Under the pieces are notes generated by a model. It was not told the DNA's origin. It was given only the letters and a program-made list of their open reading frames with translations, and ran no database searches. Shown here piece by piece: positions 1 to 11,885 of a DNA stretch of 64,000 bases (the stretch's first letter is position 1; each line of letters begins with the position of its first letter). A program made the translations under genes and the position numbers. The DNA comes from Colocasia esculenta (lineage: Eukaryota; Streptophyta; Magnoliopsida; Alismatales; Araceae): NCBI GenBank assembly GCA_014218235.1, contig CM024755.1:76306631-76370630 (forward strand). The letters run 5' to 3'.

Positions 1-717
1 GATTTAGTTTATTTACTATTGTTCTTCTGTTTATGCATACATAAATTCTATGAGTTGTACTCATTGGTATTCAATCAGATCTTAGTGCAAAAATCTTGTT
101 CTTCATTACAATCTCTTCTCTATCAAGTATACTTTTGTTCAGCAGTGGCTTGAATCAATTTTGCTTTGATTTGATTAGGTTAATAAATAGTTTGTGCCAG
201 TCTATCTTTACAGATCTGAATCTGCATAGTGGTCAGTGCACCCATCATTTCATGTGCCTAATGTTGTCCAAATTAAACCAAACCAATTCCTTTTTGAAGT
301 TAATTCGTCTATCTAACTGTCCCATTTTGTCCCACCTCTTTTGGATTTCTGTAGTATGAGTAAAATTAGTTGTATTAGAGGTTTAAGTTTCCTATTGTTC
401 TACAGACTTCAGATAGAATAGCCCCTAATTATCACATCTGTTCATGTGTCAAACTGTGTCCAAATCAAGTCAAACTTTGTTTCTTTTGTTCTTAGTTCAA
501 ATATCTAACTCTTTTTTTTGGTTTTATACTAATCAAACTTCTATAGTGTAAGCTGGGGTCATAGCATCAATAGGTTAAATTTCTGTTATCTTAGATCCAT
601 AGGTTGCCTTGATAATTAGTTGAAAAATATAAAAAAACAAAATATTTCAAGTTTGTTCACTTAGAAGCATTATATTGCATGAAAATATGTCCAAAAAAAC
701 TCTGTGGATCGATCCGG
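1..717. other. Unassigned AT-rich flank
   Basis: I see no coding sequence, RNA gene or recognisable element end here. The stretch is AT-rich with many T runs. It is the left flank of the LARD insertion that starts at 718. Because the right flank of that insertion soon becomes a gypsy gag remnant, this stretch may be leader or LTR sequence of the same older gypsy element, but nothing in it proves that. Confidence 0.4.
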
Positions 718-2472
718 TGTAATGACCCGACCTCTCGGACCCCCGCCAGGGACCCTGAAGGTCGCGCCACCACCCACGGATCCGAAGACCTAGAAGGGTT
801 AGAATTTAGTCTAGTGAGATAAGCAATGAATTCAAATAACTATAACAAGAAAGTCCATACATTAATAAGGAAATTATGTACAACATATCCTAAATAAAAC
901 TACAGGTACAGAAAGAAAAGTGCAATCCTTAAGGGGCATACCCCGAGGGCTTGCAAAAAGGCAACTCTCAACTCACACAGTACAAGAGCTCTCACGCTCA
1001 CAACTCACACTACTGGCAACGCACGGCGGAACCAACCTCCACCACAACCATCCGGAAATGAACTCCTGCGACAACGAGTCCCTACCTGAATAAAGTAGGG
1101 GGGTGAACCTCGCGAACAAGGCTCAGTAGGGATTACCAGTCCCTTACCAGCCAGAGCACCAGGGACTCCAAAGAAAAGTGGAAGCACTACTCTAGAAAGC
1201 AGTAAAATGAGAAACACCTACTGCATAGTACTACAAAGCAGCAGAACAGAGTAACGCCATGACCCACAACCAGGGTCGGGCTAGATGCGACTCCCGCAGA
1301 AACAACGGAGTTAGACACGATGCAGAAGCAACCCTCGGCACACACCCGCTGAGACATAAAGCTCATGGAACACTGGAGCAACCACGTGAGACCAGAGTCT
1401 CACGACACAAGCACCGCCATCCCAGACCTCCACGAGGTCAGGAAGGCACAGACATGTGTCACCACTAGCAACACTAAGCAACCACGTGAGAAGGACATCT
1501 CACCATAAGCACGGCCACCTCAGACATCCACAAGGTCGAGGGCCCACAAGCAAAAACACCCTAGACCCCAGACACACCACGCGGTCAGGAAAACACACTC
1601 GTCGGTGCCACCACAGATGACACCAAGGAACATATTACGGAAATAGTAGTCGGGTGCCCGTACAAGGCACCCCGAGAGAACACGCAGCGCGGAAACCGCC
1701 ATAAGCACAGGCCAACAAGGCCAGACCGACAACGCCCATGGAAGCTAGACACGACTAGACTACACCCACCATGTAGGCTAGGGCAACGAGACACACTTGG
1801 AAACAACATGAGAAAACATCATCACAACAAGAGCAACCAAGGCCACCGCCACTGGCAGCTAAGAGGAAGACACATCGGCCACTCCTCTGCTCACCAGCCA
1901 CCGGCTCCTGCCTACAACATCCCTGGTAGAGTGTGTCTAGTGAGCCACCATAGAGAACACCACACACAAACAACCGCAGCCCGACCGAGCTGCAGCCCAA
2001 TGCCTGACACCATGATGTGGCTCCGAAACAAACGCTGAGAGAGGCAATGAGAAAGGACTAGCTGATCTATGCCGGAAGAACAACCAAACCACCTCGGCAT
2101 CCCAGACTCAGCTAAGACAGCTCTACAAATAACTCAACGCCACTGTCCACCACCATTTTCCCCTCTGCGACCAGAGTCTAAGCTCGAACTCGCCCGCCGC
2201 CTGGAGAACTCCCTCAACGGGCGCGGGGACTGGGGGTCCAGGTAACGGTGAAACCTCTACAACGGACAAGCCCTCGAGTGCCAAGCACCGGGCGAACTGA
2301 GAACATGTGGGGTATCCACAACGAGCAACGGCACAGCTGGCTTGTAACCAAGACAAGCCCATCAGGCACAGGCACGCACGACACCCCTCCTGGAACACCC
2401 AGGAGGACCGTCGGCAACCAAAGGCACAAACACTTGAGCCCAACAAGGGCAGCAACCATGGAACACCATTCA

Positions 2473-2520
2473 TGTGCCTAAGTTGGGGAAGAAACATTTC
2501 CCCTAACCAACTTAGGCACA
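2473..2520. repeat. Inverted repeat in LARD LTR
   Basis: Perfect 14-bp arms (TGTGCCTAAGTTGG and its complement at 2507-2520) enclose a 20-bp loop. The structure is kept in the other LTR at 8674-8721. A related, imperfect pair of arms follows near 2839-2880. Confidence 0.8.
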
Positions 2521-2570
2521 GACCACCCTTACGAAGCCCAAAAATGAGGAAAACTAAACTGGCAACAAGA

Positions 2571-2710
2571 ACGCGACAAGAACCCTGTCGTGACCAAAAG
2601 GTGACAGGGAAGCTATCACGACCAGAACACGACGAGGAATCTGTCGCGACCAGAACGCGACAAGAAACCTGTCTTGACCAGAACACGACAAGGAAGGTGT
2701 CGCCTTAAGA
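2571..2710. repeat. 28-bp tandem array of GTCGCGAC half-sites
   Basis: TGTCG-type half-sites begin at 2585, 2613, 2641, 2669 and 2697, exactly 28 bp apart. The opposite half-sites (GCGACA type) at 2573, 2601, 2629, 2657 and 2685 are also 28 bp apart. The best unit holds GTCGCGAC and CGCGAC. Scattered further copies occur at 2930-3010 and 3527-3830. The 28-bp step recurs in a different gypsy element at 48153-48236. Confidence 0.8.
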
Positions 2711-3869
2711 TTCAGAATGTGACGTATCGACCCGTCGCATTCCTCATCTGAAGGCAGGACCCTTGGGGCAGAACCACCCCAAGGCCCACACCACAAGGAA
2801 CCAGGATGGCAAGCCACCAAATAGGAAGACAAGCCTCGTGCCAAGTTGGGGAGACCTCCATCTAACCAACTTGGACACGGGCCACCCCCACGAAGACTGG
2901 AAATAGTGAAACAGATGGTCAAAGGGGAACACGACGGCCAACCTATCACCATCAGAATGCGACAGGTTGCAAGTCACCTTCTGACTGGTGTCGCGATAGC
3001 TAACCTGTCGCAACCTCAGACAGAAGCCCAAACCATGAATGGGGCCCATCCCATGGTGCCCCAAGCTACAATAATACCCCCAAACAAGGGAGGAAGGAGA
3101 GCATACTTAGAAAGGAAACTAAAAGTGGTTCGAGAGGCATCAATCCCACCTCTCCTTGCCCACAAACCACAAGAACCAAACTAAGCACAATGAGGGAGCA
3201 CCACCGACAAGCTTTCTCCCGTGCAAAACCACAAGCAAGCCTCGAGCACAGGGAGGATAACTCAAAACAAGGTCCATCTCCTCAAGACAGTAAGAGAGAG
3301 CAAGACATCCCTACTAATAAATGATGAGCCAGACTCGTCATGTCGGATTGGCTACCTCCTCCTCGCTCCACACTGCTCCAACGCTCCGCCACGAGCACGC
3401 CGGCACCTCCATGACCAAACCGCCTGAGAAAGTATAGGGAAGCTCCCCCACCGCAGAGAGGAGAAGGGAAGGGAGGAAGGAGAAGAAAGAAGAAGAAAGA
3501 GGGGTTTGCATGCCTTAAGGCCTCGAAACTGAGGTCGCGACAAGATAGGCGTCAGCTTCTTAACCAGAACACGACAAGCATCTTGTTGCCTTCTCAAAAG
3601 TTTCGACAAATCATCTGATAGGCAGACAACCTCTAGGCCATGTGTTACGCACGCAGGCGTCTCAGGTGAACGCGACAACTGGCACATCGCCTTCACACAC
3701 AAGCTACGGACACGTAGCACACCAGCCACAAACAATAGGAACGCGACACGAGGGCCATCACCTTATCAACCAGAAGGCGACACAGAACGTGTCGCATTCA
3801 GAATGCAACAACACGATCTATCGTGATCCCAAGGACAACTCCAAGGCAACCAAAACCCGGGATGTTACA

Positions 3870-6800
3870 AATCTAACCAACTTAAAAACAATTTCATCCT
3901 CAAAATTAAGGGCGAAACCCGGTCGAAGAAAACTAACTAGCGCAAAGAGACTACTAAGTCGTGCCACGACTTCTCGGTGGTCACAACCACGATCCCACCA
4001 CGAATGGAGTGCCTAACCAGACATCCGACAGCTCACAGAGCGCACACCAACCGGCGCGGAGCACACAATCAGGTGTCAACAACTCCACAGATGTGGCACG
4101 CACCAAACCAACTAGGAAACAACTGAAATCCCCAGTCGCAAACCACGCAACTCAGCCCTCAACAGACCATGTTGTTGAGACCAACTGGTCAGTAACTCAC
4201 TTTGTCACTGACGACTAGACAAAGGATGCAGCTATTGATAGCAAGTTGAGAAAAATGCCTAGAGGTCAACCACATGACTCCACTGAACAGCCCCGCTCAA
4301 CTAGCAACAGCTAGCACCTACCGTAAAGCCAAACGAGAGACTCATAAGGGCGACCCGAAATCAAGTGGAAAACATGCACATGGAGAATGCCACGGCAAGC
4401 AGAACAACATCTGTCGGCACCACTCGATCTCACCCAGATCATCCTCGTGGTCTGACAAGGACAACCAATGACCGTGAAGCCACGAAAAACTAAACCAAAT
4501 GCTCCACAAGCATAGCACACGGAGACAAAACCAAGGAAGACGTCTGAGGTTGGCAAGGACAAGAAACCCAAGACATCGGCAAACCACACGGTAAATGAAA
4601 CAGCCGCAGAGGTCGAGAACAACACATCGATCTCAGAGGGACCCAGACCAAAGCAGGGTACCACAACTGAACACACTCGCTCCCAAGCGAAAGGGCAAAC
4701 TCGGACATAAGCCACGGCCAAAGCCTGGCGTACCACCGATAGGGCTACCTAGACAAGGCAAAGCAGCTACCTCACAATGGTAAAGGTACAACCATAAGGC
4801 AAAGGCCAGTATAAAGTGTCCCAAAGGCAGAAAACGCAACGCCTCCAACACCGAGCAAACTCATGAAATGATGCACAAAGCTCACGATCAGGGCACATGG
4901 CACAACACACGATGCTATCACAAGCATCGGGAGCCACCCAAGGCACAACACAATGCACCAAGGCTCCAGACGGCATCAAACCGAAACACTCGAGCACTAG
5001 CACATGGTGCCTCTACAAGCACCAAAACCCAGCAAGATGCAACCCAGGTGCACCAGCAGTCGAAACAACATAGGCTAATAGGAAGGACTCTCCACAAGGG
5101 ACCTGCTAAAAGCCACACGCAAGGAACCGCTAGCCTGAAAAGGGCAGAATGGGCCACACCGGCCCAGGCCCTTAAGGCACAAGAACACGGAATATTGAAA
5201 AAGAAAAATGCTCAAAGTGCAGCACACAACTGCACCAATGGCTCGAAACGACCCATGGCCAACCGAAGGGGACTCTCCACCAGAGACCCACAAGAGGAAC
5301 ACAGAGAAATTCAGTAGCTTCAAGAGCACAACAACCACATCGGCTCTTAGAAGCACACAACATAATGCACCACTCCTACCACTATAGGCGGAGAGGAACA
5401 CACAACAAACGACGACAAGTGCCTCCAAAGCATAGTTGAGGCTCAAGCAAAACACACAAAAATGATGCCTGCACAAGCAAGCCAAACAAAAGAAAAACCG
5501 GTGCTACCTCACACTGAACATAGGGCACGCTGCCCCACATCGTCCAGTCAAGCAACAAGGAACCAACATAGCAAGGGACGGCACAATAGGTACACCTCAC
5601 AAAGAAACAATGCACACAAAGGGAGCAACCAACTCAACCTCAAGACAGCTCAAGGGGAGGGACCGTCACCACAAAGGTCGCCACGGTCCGCAACACGGTG
5701 GAAAACGTCATGGTAGAGCACCACTAGCCCGAGCAACCCACGGAAAACTGAGGAAGAAGGCACGCTACAGGCCTCTTCCTCACATGAAAGAGAAAACAGC
5801 AGCACAAGGCTAGCACTCATATGAGAGGCACAGCCAGCCGAACACCCATGACGCTCACCAAACAACTGTTTGCAAGAGCGCATCGGCACAGAAGAACAAA
5901 CGGAAACTAAAACACAGGGACACACTCGTGGTCCCGCCAGCACAAGCAAGAAACTTGGAAGCAAACAACACGGCGATCCGGCCAAACATAGGGCCACACA
6001 CATGGTCAAGGTCCATCACCTTGACCAGAGGTAGACAAGTAGACTGCATGCAATAGTCCAACTCACAAGTTGCACAACACAGCAAAGTGCTAGTGCAACA
6101 CAACCAACCAAACATCATAGACCTCAAACCAAAGAGGTAACACAGCGGAAAACATCAACGAGCACAGAGACAGCCCCAGAGAGAGAAACCCTCACCAGGA
6201 CAACAACAAACAGTTCTGGGAAACATCACTAGAACACAAGCAACCAAGTGATGCACCTCAACCCAGAGGGCAATGCAACAGCAACGAGCACAACATAGTT
6301 TTGAGGAAACCTCACTTCCACCAGAACCAACAGAGAAGAACTCTGGGAGCACCTCACTAGAGTTCACAACCAGCCAACACAAGGCCGACAATAGCCACAG
6401 ACAGATGTCGCAGCGCTCAACCAACGGTGCAACACGGCACACAGAACACCTGCTTAGCTCGAGCAACGATTCCGACTGAGCAGGGCACAATGCACAACAA
6501 TGCACAGGTACGAGAGGCCAAACACAACCAACACAGCACACACCCCAACAAATCAGAGGATAGCCAACAAGGCAAGGACACCTTCGACTGGCTCTATAGA
6601 CTACAACCCTGTACTAGTGAAGGCCACACCACACGTAGGCTCTCTTAGCCTTCGCAACTCACCCACACGGACGAGCAGGCCTACGATGAACCCAACCGCA
6701 GCATGAGTGAACCGGATGACCATGCTCATGGTACGCGCACCCAGCAACAGCAGCAACACACTCCTGCAGCTCACACTCGAACCATGTTGGAAAGCTAGCC

Positions 6801-6929
6801 ACCTGCAACAAAGAACCAAATGCTCACACCTAAGAGCAACTCTACACAGATGGGACAACAGTGTACTAGTACCTTTCTTTGGGACATCCATAGTTATTAA
6901 CTCATTACAAATCTCATTGGACCCCTCAA
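3870..6929 (-). other. LARD interior, non-coding
   Basis: About 3 kb between the LTRs. No reverse transcriptase, integrase, protease or zinc-knuckle motif is visible in any frame. The plus strand is rich in A and C and poor in T, so the sense (minus) strand is G/T-rich. The open frames present are low-complexity Cys/Val/Leu or His/Thr/Gln strings that follow from this skew, so I call no gene. Confidence 0.75.
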
Positions 6930-6940
6930 CTCTGATACCA
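6930..6940 (-). promoter_or_regulatory. LARD primer-binding site
   Basis: The minus strand reads TGGTATCAGAG, one base inside the right LTR. This is the standard plant initiator tRNA-Met complement used to prime minus-strand DNA synthesis. It fixes the orientation of the element. Confidence 0.88.
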
Positions 6941-6941
6941 C

Positions 6942-9900
6942 TGTAACGACTCGACCTCCTGAACCCCCACCAGGGACCTCGAAGGTCGCGCCGCCACCCA
7001 CGGATTTGAAGATCCAAAATGGTTAGAATTTAGTCCAGTGAGATAAGCAATGAATTCAAATAACTATAACAAGAAAGTCCGTACATTAATAAGGAAATTA
7101 TGTACAATATGTCCCAAATAAAAGTACAGGTACAGAAAGAAAATTGCAATCCTTAAGGGGCATACCCCGAGGACTTGCAAAAAGGAAACTCTCAACTCAC
7201 ACAGTACAAGAGCTCTCACGCTCACAACTCACACTACTGGCAATGCACGGCAGAACCAACCTCCACCACAACCATCCGGAAATGAACTCCTGCGACAATG
7301 AGTCCCTACCTGAATAAAGTAGGGGGGTGAACCTCACGAACAAGGCTCAGTAGGGATTACCAGTCCCTTACCAGCCAGAGCACCAGGAACTCCAAAGAAA
7401 AGCGGTAGCACTTCTCTAGAAAGCAGTAAAACGAGAAACACCTACTGTAGAGTACTTTAAAGTAGCAGAACATAGTAATGCCACAACCCACAACCAGGGT
7501 CGGGCCAGACGCGACTCCCGCAGAAACAGCGGAGTCAGACACGATGCAGAAGCAACCCTCGGCATGCACCCGCCGAGACAGAAAGCTCACGAAACACTGG
7601 AGCAACCACGTGAGACCAGAGTCTCACAACACAAGCACCACCATCCCAAACCTCCACAAGATCAGGAAGGCACAGATAGGTGTCACCACTAGAGACACTA
7701 AGCAACCATTTGAAAAGGACATCTAACCATAAGCACGGCCACCTCAGACCTCCACAAGGTCGAGGGCCCACAAGCAGAAACACCCTGCACCCCAGACACA
7801 CCACGAAGTCAGGGAAACACACTCGCCGGTGCCACCATGGATGACACCAAGGAACATATTACAGAAACAATAGTCGGGTGCCTGTACAAAGCACCCCGAG
7901 AGAACACATAGCACGAAAACCGCCATAAGCACAGGCCAACAAGGCTAGACCGACAACGCCCACGGACGCTAGACACGGCTAGGCTACACCCACCGTGTAG
8001 GCTAGGGCAACAAGACACCCTTGGAAATAATGAGCAACCAAGGCCACTGCCACTGGCAGCTAAGAGGAGGACACATCGGCCACTCCTCTGCTCGCCAGCC
8101 ACCGGCTCCTGCCTACAACCTCCCCAGTAGAGTGAGGCCAATGAGTCATCACAGAGAACACCACACACAAACAACCGCAGCTCAGCCAAGCTGCGGCCCC
8201 ACGCCTGACAACTCGATGTGGCTCCGGAACCAACACCGAGAGAGGCAGTGAGAAAGGACTAGCTGATCTGCGCCGGAAGAACAACCAAACCACCTCAGCA
8301 TCTCAGATGCGGCTATGAAAACTCTACAAATGACTCTACGCTACTGTCCACCACCGTTTTCCCCTCTACTACTAGAGTCTGAGCTCGAGCTCGCCCGCCG
8401 CCTGGAGAACTCCCACAATGGGCGCGGGGACTGGGGATCCAGGTAACGGTGAAACCTCTACAACGGACAAGCCCTCGAGTGCCAAGCACCGGACGAACTG
8501 AGAATAGGAGGGGCAACCACAACAAGCAACGACACAGCTGGCTTGTAACCAAAACAAGCCCAACATGCACATGCACGCACGACACCCCTCCTGGAACACC
8601 CAGGAGGACCGTCGGCCAACAAAGGCACAAACACTTCAGCCCAACAAGGGTAGAAACCATAGAACACCATTCATGTGCCTAAGTTGGGGAAGAAACATTT
8701 CCCCTAACCAACTTAGGCACAAACAACCCTTACGAAGCCCAAAAATGAGGAAAACTAAATTGGCAACAAGAATGCGACAAGAACCCCATCGCGACCAGAA
8801 GGTGACAGGGAAGTTGTCGCGACCAGAACATGACAAGGAAGCTATCACGACTAGAACATGACAAGGAACCTATCGCGACCAGAACGTGACAAGGAAGGTG
8901 TCGCCTTCAGATTCAGAATGTGACATATCGACCTGTCACATTCCTCATCTGAAGGCAGGACCCTTGAGGTAGAACCACCCCAAGGCCCACACCCCAAGGA
9001 ACCACGATGGCAAGCCACCAAACAGGAAGACAGGCCTTGTGCCAAGTTGGGGAGACCTCCCTCTAAACAACTTGGACACGGGCCACCCCCACGAAGATTG
9101 GAAACGGGGAAACAGAAGGGCAAAGGGGAACACAACGGCCAACCTGTCGCCATCAGAACGCGACAAGTTGCACATCGCCTTCTGACTGGTGTCGCGATAG
9201 CTAACCTGTCGCGACCTCAGACAGAAGCCCAAACCACGAATGGGGGCCATCCCATGGTCCCCCAAGCTACAACAATGCCCCCAAACAAGGGAGGCAAGAG
9301 AGCACACTTAGAAAGGAAAGTAAAAGTGGCTCGAGGGACACCAATTCCACCTCTCCTCGCCCACAAACTACAAGAACTAAACTAAACACAAAGAGGGAGC
9401 ACCACCGGCAAGCTTTCTCCCATGCAAAACCACAAGCAAGCTTCGAGCATAGGGAGGATAGCTCAAAACAAGCTCCATCTCCTTAAGACAACAAGAGAGA
9501 GCAAGAGATCCCTACTAAGAAACGACGATCCAGACCTGTTGGGGCCCTTCACGTCAGATTGGCCACCTCCTCCTCGCTCCACGCCACTCCAATGCTCTAC
9601 CCCGAGCACGCCAGCACTTCCACGCCCAAACTGCCTGAGAAAGGAGAGGGAAGCTCTCCCACCACAGAGAGGAGAAGGGAAGGGAGGAAGGAGAAGAAAG
9701 AAGAAGAAAGAGGGGTCTGCATGCCTTAAGGCCCCGGAACTGAGGTCGCAACAAGATAGGCATCACGTTCTTAACCAGAATGTGACAAGCATCTTGTCGC
9801 CTTCTCAAAAGTTCTGATAGAGCTTCTGATAGGTAGACAACCTCCAGGCCCCTTGTCACACATGCAGGCACCTCAGGTGAACGTGACAACTGGCACGTCG

Positions 9901-10080
9901 CCTTTACACACAAGCTGCGGACACGTAGCACACCAGCCACAGACAATAGGAATGCGACACGGGGGCCATCACCTTCTCAACCAGAAGGTGACATGGAACG
10001 CGTCACGTTCAGAATGTGACAGCCCAATCCATCACGATCCCAAGGACAACTCCAGAGCAACCAAAACCCAGGATGTTACA
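6942..10080 (-). repeat. LARD 5' LTR (right copy)
   Basis: This 3139-bp LTR pairs with 718-3869 and carries the same hairpin (8674-8721) and 28-bp array (about 8772-8905). It abuts the primer-binding site and so is the 5' LTR on the minus strand. Confidence 0.88.
8772..8905. repeat. 28-bp half-site array, second LTR copy
   Basis: This is the counterpart of 2571-2710. Several CpGs have become TG or CA here (for example GAACATGACAAGG), so sites present in one LTR copy have decayed in the other. Confidence 0.75.
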
Positions 10081-10446
10081 TCTGGACTCAGTTAATTTTC
10101 TATGATTTCCTAAACAAGTTCGGTAATTTAAGATTGGAGTGTGCAGCGTCTTGCAACGATCATTATGTTCACATCACCAGCGGCCGCAGCGGCACAGGGT
10201 GAGCAGGAGCAACAGTGGTTCCAGTCCCCACCACCGCAGTTCAAGGCCATGTTTCCTATGGTTGAGTAGTTTTTCAGGGCCATGTTCTAGGGGCCATGGC
10301 AAAGTGGGCAAACGACAGCAGGAGGACAGCCACTAGTACCTCCCCCAGCAGTACTAGAGCAGTAGGCAGACCCACCGGTAGTGCAACCAGTCATACAGCA
10401 GGCGTCAGGTACCTGGAGTGTCTGAGTTTGTAGGGTGAGGATGACA

Positions 10447-10635
10447 GCAGCTGAGGATCGGACCGCCTTCCTAGAGAGGTTTCTGTGTCTCTGACCACCG
10501 ACGTTCTTCGATGACTATGATCCAAACAAGGCTGAGAGCTGGACTCATGAGTTGAAGTGTACTTTCAAGACCATGGAGTGCGCTAAGGAGGATCAGGTGA
10601 GATTGACGGTATATCAGCTAAAGGGACCAGCCCAT
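10447..10635 (+). pseudogene. Ty3-gypsy gag fragment
   Basis: One frame reads as a typical gypsy gag core: a PPTFFDDYDPNKAESW stretch, then a FKTMECAKEDQVRL stretch, then YQLKGPAH. This matches the 'PP.F.G..DP..AE.W ... F..M.C....QVRLA...L.G.A..WW' pattern of chromovirus capsids. A TGA interrupts the frame before the PPTF motif. Upstream, 10170-10430 is rich in Pro and Gln codons in broken frames, as gag N-termini often are. The similarity stops at 10635, where the LTR starting at 10636 has been inserted. No zinc knuckle or pol follows. Confidence 0.7.
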
Positions 10636-11401
10636 TGTGGACGTTCCATTTTACCCTGAAACTCCAGAGTCCCCCCGAATGTTGGGCTCCCTCGTGGTGT
10701 TGGCATGTGTGACACTGGTTGACCCTCATTCTTACTTCGGGTTGACTCCTGTTTGACCGAGTTGACCAAGGGAGAAAGAGAAGGAAACAAGGAAACCAAC
10801 AAGCAAATTAATGGGAGGTGACGTAGCCTCATGAGCAGTTGATGGTGGGATGCCAACTTTCTCCCCTTCGGCCGGCCAAAGGGAAGAAGCTCCGTTGTAT
10901 CGTTGGAGGTGTTCCTGCGACAAAGAAGACTCTATTAGACTTAAGTGAAGTGAAGTAAACGTCCAGAAGCAAAGAGAAATGACCCAAAAGGTGAGCCCCG
11001 TACTGGTTGCGGGCTTGAGAAGAGGGGTGGCCAAGTGCTATGACCACCCTTCTTCCCTCTGTTTTTGGTTTTGAAAACCCCTTTTAGGTGTGTAGGAGTG
11101 TGTGCTATGTGCTTAGTGTGTGTGTGTGTAGAGTGAATAGCATGCAAAGCTAAGAAAGGAAGAAGGGAAAGAGAAGGAGAAGAGGGAGATGATCCTTGTT
11201 TGCAAGTGTTGGTGGCTACTTTATGGGCTCCTCCAGCTCATGGTGAAGTCTTCTGGATGCTCCAAATGATGAGAGGCAAAGAGGAAGCAAGGGGTGTAAG
11301 CTCTCAAGGTTTGGAATGGCTTTTTCTTTCTCTTCTCTGAAGGCATCAAAGCATGGGCTCATCCAGAATCTCCCCCTTTATTTAGAAGGCTGAGGACCGT
11401 C

Positions 11402-11410
11402 ATATATAGG
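11402..11410 (-). promoter_or_regulatory. Candidate TATA box of the 10636-11864 LTR
   Basis: The minus strand reads CCTATATATG. It lies about 245-370 bp downstream of the palindrome array, the same side as in Sireviruses A and C. Confidence 0.45.
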
Positions 11411-11652
11411 CAATTAGGGTGGAGCTAGGGAGCATAGGATGCTCAAGTGTGAGAAAACACACTTAAACATGTGGAAATCCAAGTAGAAAGGCTAGGCCAA
11501 TGGGAGGGGGCCAAGTAGGACTTTTACTAGGTCAAGGGGGTGTCCAGGTGGCCCATTTTCCCATTGGGAACGGCCCCATGCGTTGCATGGCCGAGGTAGG
11601 GGTGTAAGTGGGTGAGAATCTCAGGCAGTTCCGTAGAAAAGGTAAACCCAGG

Positions 11653-11776
11653 TTGACGTCAATCGATGTTGCTGCCAACCCCATGCAGACGTCAACCTAT
11701 GTGGACGTCAACCTGAGTCGACGTCAAGGGTATGTGCCGTCAACATGGAGTAAACGACAATCGATGTTGACGTTAA
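11653..11776. repeat. Array of eight TTGACGTCAA-like sites in LTR
   Basis: Ten-base sites start at 11653, 11669, 11686, 11702, 11718, 11734, 11751 and 11767. The first is perfect TTGACGTCAA and the last is TTGACGTTAA. Steps are 16,17,16,16,16,17,16. The core TGACGTCA is the classical palindrome bound by plant bZIP dimers; binding here is inference. Confidence 0.8.
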
Positions 11777-11864
11777 CATGGGATCCGAGGCAAGTCAAGA
11801 AGCAGTCAAACAAGCCTTATTGGGCCATAAACCACGCGGGGATGGGCCAAATCTTGTGTCTACA

Positions 11865-11885
11865 AATGCCCCTCCAAGACATCCG
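11865..11885 (-). promoter_or_regulatory. Polypurine tract next to LTR
   Basis: The minus strand reads TTGGAGGGGCATT just before the LTR start. It would prime plus-strand DNA synthesis. Confidence 0.6.

Larger units (their letters stand above)
718..3869 (-). repeat. LARD 3' LTR (left copy)
   Basis: This 3152-bp LTR matches 6942-10080 along its whole length with many substitutions and small indels, so the insertion is not recent. It has TG...CA ends. It contains the 28-bp array at 2571-2710 and a hairpin at 2473-2520. Short open frames inside it on both strands have no protein-like composition and are not annotated. Confidence 0.88.
718..10080 (-). mobile_element. LARD-type non-autonomous Ty3-gypsy element, complete
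   Basis: Two long direct repeats (718-3869 and 6942-10080) flank a 3.1-kb interior without gag or pol. Each repeat begins TGTAA and ends TTACA on the plus strand. A primer-binding site for initiator tRNA-Met lies beside the right repeat in reverse orientation, so the element reads on the minus strand. Flanking 5-bp duplications are TCCGG (713-717) and TCTGG (10081-10085), one C-to-T change apart. Beside the left repeat the minus strand has the GAGGATGAAAT-type stretch that precedes the polypurine tract in Tekay/Del chromoviruses, here with a degenerate tract (TTTTTAAGTTGGTTAG), which suggests a Tekay-like parent. Long LTRs with a non-coding interior define a large retrotransposon derivative (LARD), which would need proteins from another element to move. 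Confidence 0.88.
10636..11864 (-). repeat. LTR in minus orientation (owner uncertain)
   Basis: On the minus strand this reads as an LTR starting TGTAGACACAAG at 11864, directly after a polypurine tract (TTGGAGGGGCATT). That junction is characteristic of some plant gypsy elements. The other end, TGTGGACG on the plus strand at 10636, interrupts the gag remnant. A TATA box lies at 11402-11410 and a TTGACGTCAA array at 11653-11776. I found no second LTR copy in the window. The same palindrome family occurs at 12906-13029, 39679-39891 and 40402-40623, so I infer that this LTR belongs to the unit carrying both PMD genes. Confidence 0.6.

Noticed and set aside
2123..2686. 187-codon open frame on the minus strand inside the LARD LTR, and many similar ones across 1000-9950
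   Set aside because: Composition is low-complexity Cys/Leu/Val/Ser/Gly, frames overlap on both strands, no motif is recognisable and they arise from the A/C strand skew.
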